A stretch of 5,568 bases of DNA from Dehalococcoidia bacterium (GTDB taxonomy: Bacteria; Chloroflexota; Dehalococcoidia; Dehalococcoidales; BS750m-G39). The stretch's first letter is position 1. Every line of letters begins with the position of its first letter. Position numbers and translations under genes: made by a program. Below the pieces are notes generated by a model. It searched no databases and had not been told where the DNA came from. It saw nothing but the letters and a program-made list of their open reading frames with translations. The DNA lies in the NCBI GenBank assembly GCA_030640325.1, contig DAOWJM010000144.1:1-5568 (forward strand), read 5' to 3'. Below are positions 1 to 4,774 of the stretch, in pieces.

Positions 1-66
1 GAATTTGAAAGAATACAGGAAATAGAAGCGCTGAAAGCCAAATTCAAAAAGCAATCTCCAGACTGA
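1..66 (+). CDS. C-terminal tail of an unidentified protein (5' end outside window)
   Basis: An open frame enters from the left edge and stops at TGA (64-66), giving 21 residues. The peptide is highly charged, with four Glu, one Asp, four Lys and one Arg mixed with Ile, Leu, Phe and Ala. That would suit a terminal amphipathic helix, but no motif identifies a family. It ends 3 bp before the stop of the convergent HIT gene, a spacing typical of two real genes meeting tail to tail. The short length means an accidental open frame cannot be excluded. The product is not recognised. Confidence 0.5.
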   Translation, partial: EFERIQEIEALKAKFKKQSPD

Positions 67-69
67 GGC

Positions 70-543
70 TCAGAATTTGCCTTTTAATTTCTCGTAGGTC
101 TCAGCCAGGGCTTCAGGCACTACCCTCACATCAGATACTACCGGCATAAAGTTGGTATCACCCTGCCACCGCGGCACAATATGAGTATGAAAATGGTCAT
201 CTATGCCAGCTCCAGCTATCTTTCCTATATTTATGCCTATATTAAAGCCGCCGGGGTTGAATACCTGCCTCAGAACCTTGAGGCTTCGGCCGACTATTTC
301 AAAGTGCTCATGAAGCTCTTCATTGGTTAGCTCTTCTAGATTAGCTACATGGCGGTAGGGGGCTATCATCAGGTGACCTGGGTTATAGGGATAGCTATTC
401 AGCATGACGAAGTTTTTTCCACCCCGGTGCAGGATGTAGTTTTGAGCATCACTATTTTGCCTGGGTTTTTCACATAGAATGCATCCTTCCACTTTCTCCA
501 TCTGGATATACTTTATCCGCCACGGTGCCCAAATTTGCTCCAT
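70..543 (-). CDS. HIT-family hydrolase/phosphorylase, Ap4A phosphorylase-like
   Basis: This 157-residue cytosolic protein belongs to the histidine triad (HIT) superfamily, whose members hydrolyse or phosphorolyse nucleotide phosphoanhydrides and phosphoramidates such as Ap4A. Seen directly: an N-terminal WAPWR block (residues 5-9); a CxxC pair (C21, C24) that in related proteins helps bind zinc; the PYNPGHLMIAPYRH core (52-65); and the catalytic triad block HFHTHIVPRW (117-126), with H117, H119 and H121. A GDTNFMPV segment (128-135) follows, as in actinobacterial and other bacterial Ap4A phosphorylase-like HIT proteins. Length is normal for the family. The ATG start has AAGGAG (550-555) 6 nt upstream and a promoter behind it at 573-601. 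The second hydrophobic position of the triad is Thr120, which is less usual. The family is secure. The substrate, and hydrolase versus phosphorylase activity, are inferred. Confidence 0.93.
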   Translation of the reverse strand: MEQIWAPWRIKYIQMEKVEGCILCEKPRQNSDAQNYILHRGGKNFVMLNSYPYNPGHLMIAPYRHVANLEELTNEELHEHFEIVGRSLKVLRQVFNPGGFNIGINIGKIAGAGIDDHFHTHIVPRWQGDTNFMPVVSDVRVVPEALAETYEKLKGKF

Positions 544-572
544 TTCATTCTCCTTATCAACCGATTAGTGCT

Positions 573-601
573 ATTTTAGTCGGCGAGCCCTCCGCCGTCA
601 A
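573..601 (-). promoter_or_regulatory. Sigma70-type promoter for the HIT gene
   Basis: Read on the minus strand, a -35 box TTGACG (596-601) and a -10 box TAAAAT (573-578) are separated by exactly 17 bp. Each box is one base from consensus. The predicted transcript would begin near 566, leaving a leader of about 22 nt that contains the AAGGAG ribosome site at 550-555. Position, orientation and spacing all fit. No experimental support is available. Confidence 0.7.
581..597. repeat. Perfect 5-bp GC dyad inside the HIT promoter spacer
   Basis: CGGCG (581-585) and CGCCG (593-597) form a perfect inverted repeat around a 7-bp centre. The dyad fills most of the spacer between the -10 and -35 boxes of the HIT promoter, a position where a repressor or activator could act. 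Five base pairs of GC sequence can arise by chance, so an operator role is only a suggestion. Confidence 0.3.
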
Positions 602-638
602 AGGGGGTGAGGTAGATAAATAATCCCGTATGAACTGA

Positions 639-667
639 TTGTAAAAAACAAAGCTATAGTCTATAGT
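639..667 (+). promoter_or_regulatory. Candidate promoter for the MBL operon, nearly leaderless
   Basis: TTGTAA (639-644) and TATAGT (662-667) are 17 bp apart, the ideal sigma70 spacing. A second TATAGT at 655-660 lies only 10 bp from the same -35, so it would need another upstream element. Transcription from the 662-667 box should start around 673-675, at or just past the ATG at 671 and next to the in-frame ATG at 677. No Shine-Dalgarno sequence precedes either ATG, whereas the HIT gene and both downstream genes have clear ones. Together these suggest leaderless or near-leaderless initiation. The alternative is a promoter further upstream and weak SD-independent initiation. Confidence 0.45.
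654..667. repeat. Tandem CTATAGT repeat forming a 13-bp dyad at the operon start
   Basis: CTATAGT occurs twice head to tail (654-660 and 661-667), ending 3 bp before the ATG. Because CTATAG is itself palindromic, 654-666 also reads as a perfect inverted repeat around a single central base. The element overlaps both candidate -10 boxes. It may be duplicated -10 sequence, an operator, or both. Confidence 0.45.
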
Positions 668-670
668 TAT

Positions 671-1447
671 ATGGCTATGGCAGACACCATAACCTTTCTG
701 GGAACAGCTGGTGCCAGGTTTGTGGTGATTAGCCAGATTCTGGCTTCAGGTGGCTTGTGGCTGAGCCTGAGTGGCACAGAAATACTTGTTGACCCCGGCC
801 CGGGGTGTATAGTTCAGTCCACCAAGAGGAAGCTTAAAGCCGATAAGCTCAGCGCTATCATCCTATCGCATCGCCATCTTGACCACTCGGCGGATGTCAA
901 TATTATGATTGAGGCGATGACTCAGGGTGGATTCAAGCGGCATGGCTGGCTCTTTGCCCCGGGTGATGCCCTGGAGACCGAGCCGGTGGTCTTTTCCTAC
1001 CTAAAAGACTACCTTGAGGGAATCGAGGTTTTGCAGGAAGGCAAGTCCTACTCCATAGGCAATATCTCCTTTAATACTCCAATTCGCCACATACACCCGG
1101 TAGAGACCTATGGCATAATCTTTAAAACCGCCGAGCATACCTTCTCCTATATCGCTGATAGCCGCTATTTTGATGGCTTATGTCAAAATTATGGCGGTGA
1201 GCTACTGATTATTAATGTAGTCTTCCTGGAGCCAGGTCGCCCTATTGACCACTTATCGGTGCCAGATGCCGAGCATATTATTATGGAATTGAAGCCCAAG
1301 GTAGCCATTTTGACCCATTTTGGCATGACCATGTGGCGGGCAAAGCCCTGGGAGGTAGCCCAGAGGCTATCTCAGCAGACCGGGGTCAGGGTAATGGCAG
1401 CCCAGGACGGCATGAAGTTCGACCTATCGCAGTTGGCTAATACCTAA
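671..1447 (+). CDS. MBL-fold metallo-hydrolase, RNase Z/PhnP-like
   Basis: This 258-residue cytosolic protein of the metallo-beta-lactamase fold should hydrolyse a phosphodiester or related bond at a two-metal centre. All expected ligands are visible: HRHLDH (H67, H69, D71, H72), H142 in the HPVETYG segment, D163 in YIADSRY, and H216 in LTHFG. H194 in the HLSVPDA segment matches the general acid/base region of RNase Z-like enzymes. The N-terminal strand (TFLGTAGAR) and the DPGPG turn (41-45) are also typical. It is shorter than most RNase Z proteins (about 300 residues), and I see no exosite arm, so tRNA 3' processing is not a safe call. The start is ATG 671 or ATG 677. Neither has a Shine-Dalgarno site. 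It is first in an apparent three-gene operon, 33 nt ahead of the DUF1847 gene. The fold is certain; the substrate is unknown. Confidence 0.9.
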   Translation: MAMADTITFLGTAGARFVVISQILASGGLWLSLSGTEILVDPGPGCIVQSTKRKLKADKLSAIILSHRHLDHSADVNIMIEAMTQGGFKRHGWLFAPGDALETEPVVFSYLKDYLEGIEVLQEGKSYSIGNISFNTPIRHIHPVETYGIIFKTAEHTFSYIADSRYFDGLCQNYGGELLIINVVFLEPGRPIDHLSVPDAEHIIMELKPKVAILTHFGMTMWRAKPWEVAQRLSQQTGVRVMAAQDGMKFDLSQLANT

Positions 1448-1480
1448 AATTAGCTCTGTTCTAGTAAAGGAGGGAAGTTC

Positions 1481-2155
1481 ATGGATGAAAACACTGAGTG
1501 TGCCAAGTGCACCAAGGTAGTGTGCAACAGCAAGGCATTTCTTGAAGGGCCATCAAACTGCCCGACAAAGACTCGAAGACAGGTTATCCAACAGGCGGTG
1601 ACTGAATATGATGACCCAGAGACCAAGGAATTTGCCCGACAAGCGTCCATTCAGGAATTTGAGTGTTATATGCACCTGCCAGAAGGCTTGACTCCACGTT
1701 ACCCGAGGGTGGAGGAGGTGGCACAATTCGCTAAGAAGATGGGCTATAAAAAGCTAGGCATTGCCTTTTGTGGTGGTTTAATGGATGAGGCTAAAACACT
1801 GACTACGATTTTAGAAAATAGAGGCTTTGAAGTCGTTTCCGTCTGCTGCAAGGCAGGAGCCATACCAAAGGAAAGGATTGGTATTACAGAGGAGCAGAAG
1901 ATAGAAGGCCCAGGCTCCTTTGAAGCAATGTGCAGCCCCATAACCCAAGCTGAAATTTTGAATAGTGAGGGGACAGAGCTCAACATAGCTGTAGGACTTT
2001 GTGTTGGTCATGACTCGCTATTTTTCAAGTATGCTAAAGCCCCAACCACTGTTCTGGTAGCTAAGGACAGGGTCTTCGGTCATAACCCAGCGGCAGCTCT
2101 ATATCTATCTGGCTCTTATTATCGCAAGCTGCTACGTAAGGAATCTCTTGGCTAA
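1481..2155 (+). CDS. DUF1847 family Cys-rich, probably metal-binding protein
   Basis: This 224-residue soluble protein, with no signal peptide or membrane segment, matches my memory of DUF1847, a family of unknown function common in anaerobes. The N-terminus has CAKCTKVVC (C7, C10, C15) followed by C27, which resembles a small metal or iron-sulfur knuckle. The remainder looks like an alpha/beta domain with family-like blocks: the GIAFCGGL strand (93-100, C97), a C122-C123 pair, CSPITQAEILN (C151), GLCVGHDSLF (C174, H177), and a KDRVFGHNPAAALY segment near the end. Ten cysteines in total is high for a cytosolic protein. The ATG is preceded by a near-perfect AAAGGAGG (1466-1473) 7 nt upstream, so translation should be strong. 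The gene ends with tandem stops TAA TAG (2153-2158), 30 nt before the radical SAM gene. The metal role is inferred from the cysteines. Confidence 0.85.
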   Translation: MDENTECAKCTKVVCNSKAFLEGPSNCPTKTRRQVIQQAVTEYDDPETKEFARQASIQEFECYMHLPEGLTPRYPRVEEVAQFAKKMGYKKLGIAFCGGLMDEAKTLTTILENRGFEVVSVCCKAGAIPKERIGITEEQKIEGPGSFEAMCSPITQAEILNSEGTELNIAVGLCVGHDSLFFKYAKAPTTVLVAKDRVFGHNPAAALYLSGSYYRKLLRKESLG

Positions 2156-2171
2156 TAGAGCTGATAAGAAT

Positions 2172-2179
2172 GAGGGGGG
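2172..2179 (+). promoter_or_regulatory. Ribosome binding site that fixes the TTG start of the radical SAM gene
   Basis: A GAGGGGGG purine tract lies 6 nt before TTG 2186. An in-frame TGA (2171-2173) directly upstream excludes any earlier start. The first in-frame ATG is codon 48, inside the conserved N-terminal domain. The tract and the blocked upstream frame together make TTG the only reasonable start. Confidence 0.75.
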
Positions 2180-2185
2180 AACAAA

Positions 2186-4018
2186 TTGACCTACCCCAGC
2201 AATATATTACATCAGGTCACCAAACCAGCTCGCTATACCGGTGGCGAGTGGAATAGCATTATAAAGGACTGGGACAAAACCAATATCAAGTTTGCCCTCT
2301 GCTACCCCGATTTATATGAAATAGGCATGTCCAATATGGCTTTGCCCATCCTCTATGACCTGCTCAATAGCCAGTCCGATGTTCTCGCCGAAAGGGTTTA
2401 TGCCCCCTGGACAGATATGGAAGCAGCCATGCGGACTGCTGGTATTCCCCTGCTCAGCCTGGAATCCAAGCACCAGCTAAAAGACTTTGATATCATTGGT
2501 TTCTCCCTGGACTATGAACTTACCTATACCAATGTATTGAACATCCTTGACCTGGGGCAAATACCAGTCCTAGCCTCGGAAAGAAACGATTCCCATCCTA
2601 TAGTAATAGCCGGTGGTAGCTGTTGTCTCAACCCCGAGCCTATGTCAGACTTTATTGACTTCTTTGTAATCGGAGAGGGCGAAGAGGTATTGCTTGAGCT
2701 AGTTGAAAGCTTCCGGGATTGGAAGGGCAGGGCAGCTTCCAAAAAAGAGCTTCTGCGCCAAGTAGCCGCCATCCCCGGCATCTATGTGCCCAGCCTATAT
2801 CAGGTGGAATACCAGGCTGATGGTTCGGTTAAAAGCATTACCCCTACTGCGGCTGAGGCCAAACCCATTATTCAGCGGCGGCTCGTGACCAAGCTCCCTC
2901 CCCCGGTCACCAGACCGGTAGTTCCCTATATTGAGGTAGTCCACGACCGAGGAGCAGTGGAGATTCAGCGGGGTTGCACCCGTGGCTGCCGCTTTTGCCA
3001 GGCAGGGATTATCTACCGCCCGGTGCGCCAGCGCCCTCAACAAGAGGTGCTACAGGCAGTAGGGGAGCTTATTGCCAACTGTGGCTATAATGTTGTGTCC
3101 CTAGTCTCGCTAAGCACCAGTGACTACCCCCACATTGAGGAGCTGGTGGCTAGCCTGGTCCGTAATTATGATAACCTTGCTCTATCCCTCCCCAGCCTCC
3201 GCATTGATAGCTTTTCAGTAAGATTGATGGAATCCCTTCCCTCTCGCAGGAAAACAGGGCTTACCTTCGCCCCAGAGGCAGGAAGCGAAAGACTGCGCCG
3301 AATCATCAATAAGAGCACCCCTGAGGATGAAATCCTGGAAACCGCTGCTGCTGCCTTCGCCAGAGGCTGGACAAGCCTTAAGCTATATTTTATGCTCGGC
3401 TTACCCACCGAAACCATGGATGATATTGAGGGAATTGTCCAGCTAGTAGCTAAAATCCGCTCATCGGGCAGGAGGACTAAAGGTGGAATGCCCCAGGTAA
3501 GAGTTAGCCTGTCAACCTTTATCCCCAAGCCACATACCCCTTTTCAATGGGTAGCCCAGGAAAGCGAACAGCAGCTAAGCGCTAAGCATGAACTGCTTAA
3601 GCTGGGGTTACGCCGGAAGGGAAGTCGGCTATCCTGGCAAGACCCCGAAGTCAGCCTACTTGAGGCAACATTGTCGCGGGGAGATAGACGATTGGGCGAA
3701 GTTATCTATCGTGCCTGGAAGTTAGGCTCAACCTTTGATGCCTGGAATGAACGCTCCAACTATCAAAATTGGCTTCGCGCTTTTGAACAGACCGGACTTG
3801 AACCCAGCTTCTATGCCCAGCGGGAACGTCCTTTAGACGAGCTCCTACCCTGGGCTCATATTGATTCGGGAGTAACTCCAGCCTTCCTAAAACGAGAATA
3901 TCAGCGAGCCATAGAAGGCAAAGAAACCCCTGACTGTCGTTATCAATCCTGTAATGCCTGTGGACTGGAACGCTGGCAACCGGATTGCCAGCAAAAGCTC
4001 CAAAATCTAAGCGCTTAA
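2186..4018 (+). CDS. TIGR03960-type B12-binding-like radical SAM protein
   Basis: This 610-residue enzyme should cleave S-adenosylmethionine with a [4Fe-4S] cluster. The N-terminal region (about 1-240) resembles the cobalamin-binding Rossmann-like domain of TIGR03960 proteins, with CYPDLYEIGMSN (39-50), the GGSCCLNPEPM turn (143-153) and IGEGEE (162-167). It lacks the DxHxxG motif that contacts cobalt in classical B12 proteins. The radical SAM core carries C264, C268 and C271 in CTRGCRFCQAG, then FAPEAGSERLRR (361-372), KLYFMLGLPTE (399-409) and STFIPKPHTPFQW (443-455), as in the Elp3/MiaB-like superfamily. The C-terminus has DCRYQSCNACG plus a later Cys (C584, C589, C592, C601), possibly a second metal site. 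Translation starts at TTG. It is the last gene of the apparent operon and overlaps the convergent SDR gene by 12 bp. The substrate is unknown. No DUF2344 (TIGR03936) gene, often its neighbour elsewhere, follows here. Confidence 0.9.
   Translation: MTYPSNILHQVTKPARYTGGEWNSIIKDWDKTNIKFALCYPDLYEIGMSNMALPILYDLLNSQSDVLAERVYAPWTDMEAAMRTAGIPLLSLESKHQLKDFDIIGFSLDYELTYTNVLNILDLGQIPVLASERNDSHPIVIAGGSCCLNPEPMSDFIDFFVIGEGEEVLLELVESFRDWKGRAASKKELLRQVAAIPGIYVPSLYQVEYQADGSVKSITPTAAEAKPIIQRRLVTKLPPPVTRPVVPYIEVVHDRGAVEIQRGCTRGCRFCQAGIIYRPVRQRPQQEVLQAVGELIANCGYNVVSLVSLSTSDYPHIEELVASLVRNYDNLALSLPSLRIDSFSVRLMESLPSRRKTGLTFAPEAGSERLRRIINKSTPEDEILETAAAAFARGWTSLKLYFMLGLPTETMDDIEGIVQLVAKIRSSGRRTKGGMPQVRVSLSTFIPKPHTPFQWVAQESEQQLSAKHELLKLGLRRKGSRLSWQDPEVSLLEATLSRGDRRLGEVIYRAWKLGSTFDAWNERSNYQNWLRAFEQTGLEPSFYAQRERPLDELLPWAHIDSGVTPAFLKREYQRAIEGKETPDCRYQSCNACGLERWQPDCQQKLQNLSA
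3972..3992. other. Perfect 8-bp stem-loop at the convergent gene ends
   Basis: GCTGGCAA (3972-3979) and TTGCCAGC (3985-3992) pair perfectly around a 5-nt CCGGA loop. The hairpin lies within the last codons of the radical SAM gene and, read on the minus strand, begins 14 nt after the SDR stop codon. Neither strand has a T-run after it, so it is not a standard intrinsic terminator. It could protect the 3' end of the gyrA-SDR transcript or assist termination. It could also be chance within coding sequence. Confidence 0.4.
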
Positions 4019-4774
4019 GCCACCATCCACAATGATAGTATGTCCCGTGATATAACTGGAGGCATCGGAGGCTAAAAACAGAGCCGACCCAACTATATCT
4101 CCCGGCTCAGCCAGCCGACCCAGCGGTATCTCAGACTCAAGCTGCTTTAAGGTCTCAGGGTCACCCCACAACGGCTGGCTGAACTTGGTCTTAACCATAT
4201 AAGGGGCAATGGCATTAACCCGTATATTGTATTGGGCTAACTCCAGAGCCAGGACTCTGGTGAGCATAACCACACCCGCCTTGGCGATACAATAAGCGCC
4301 CATCTCCGCAGCCGCCTTTATCGCCGCAGTGGAGGCGATATTGATAATACTGCCCCGTTTTTGCTCAACCATTCTCTTGCCCACTGCCTGAGAGCAAAGG
4401 TAGTATCCCTTAAGGTCGGTATTGATAACCCTGTCCCAGCCATCCTCACCAAGCTCAAGCAATGGCGCCCTGATGTTCATAGCCGCACTGTTTACCAGAA
4501 TATCAATGACGCCAAACTCATCCATCACCCTCTGAACCATACTATCCACATCAGCCTTCTGAGTGATGTCAGCCCTTACAGCCAAAGAACGCCGACCCAG
4601 CCGCTGAACTTCCTCAGCTACCGCCTCAAGCTCACCGTCATCAACCACCCGGTCACAAATAGCTATATCAGCCCCAGCCTCAGCCAAAGCCAGAGCAATA
4701 GCCTCACCTATTCCCCTTCTACCCCCGGTGACAATAGCTACCTTCCCTTGCAAAGGGAAAGAGGTTGCGCCCAC
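4007..4774 (-). CDS. Short-chain dehydrogenase/reductase (SDR), classical, NAD-type
   Basis: This 255-residue cytosolic oxidoreductase of the classical SDR family is FabG- or gluconate-dehydrogenase-like in general appearance. Seen directly: the nucleotide-binding TGGRRGIG (16-23); an acidic D41 at the end of the second strand, which usually favours NAD(H) over NADP(H); AD (68-69) before the adenine pocket; the catalytic tetrad N118, S148, Y161, K165 with correct spacing; and the C-terminal ITGHTIIVDGG block (242-252). The usual NNAG motif is NSAA here (95-98). The GTG start shares its first base with the gyrA TAG stop, and GGAGG inside gyrA lies 7 nt upstream, so it is probably translated by coupling from gyrA. 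The end overlaps the radical SAM gene by 12 bp. The substrate cannot be told from sequence; the gyrA link suggests constitutive expression. Confidence 0.93.
   Translation of the reverse strand: MGATSFPLQGKVAIVTGGRRGIGEAIALALAEAGADIAICDRVVDDGELEAVAEEVQRLGRRSLAVRADITQKADVDSMVQRVMDEFGVIDILVNSAAMNIRAPLLELGEDGWDRVINTDLKGYYLCSQAVGKRMVEQKRGSIINIASTAAIKAAAEMGAYCIAKAGVVMLTRVLALELAQYNIRVNAIAPYMVKTKFSQPLWGDPETLKQLESEIPLGRLAEPGDIVGSALFLASDASSYITGHTIIVDGGLSA
4008..4017. repeat. Perfect 10-bp palindrome containing both stop regions
   Basis: TAAGCGCTTA reads identically on both strands. It lies within the 12-bp tail-to-tail overlap of the radical SAM and SDR genes. Each gene reads Ser-Ala from it, followed by a stop codon completed by one flanking base (TAA on plus, TAG on minus), so both proteins finish with Leu-Ser-Ala. 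This is a compact shared end rather than a terminator: a 10-bp palindrome with no loop cannot form a hairpin. Confidence 0.6.

Noticed and set aside
39..85. Inverted repeat CAAATTC/GAATTTG (39-45, 73-79) followed by TTTT (82-85), considered as a terminator for the left-edge gene
   Set aside because: The stem is AT-rich with a 27-nt loop and a mismatch just outside it, and it lies across the stop codons of both convergent genes. It is too weak to call a terminator.
544..670. Riboswitch or small RNA in the divergent intergenic region
   Set aside because: Only 127 bp, mostly accounted for by two promoters and a ribosome site. I see no extended paired structure or known aptamer core.
1744..2011. 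Two overlapping minus-strand open frames inside the DUF1847 gene
   Set aside because: They overlap each other in different frames and are antisense to a conserved protein, so neither is credible.
3166..3528. Minus-strand open frame of 120 codons inside the radical SAM gene
   Set aside because: It lies wholly within the conserved radical SAM core on the opposite strand and has no family signature or good ribosome site.
3573..3586. Tandem GCTAAGC repeat within the radical SAM gene
   Set aside because: It sits in coding sequence for Gln-Leu-Ser-Ala-Lys-His with no frame effect and only two copies, so chance is sufficient.
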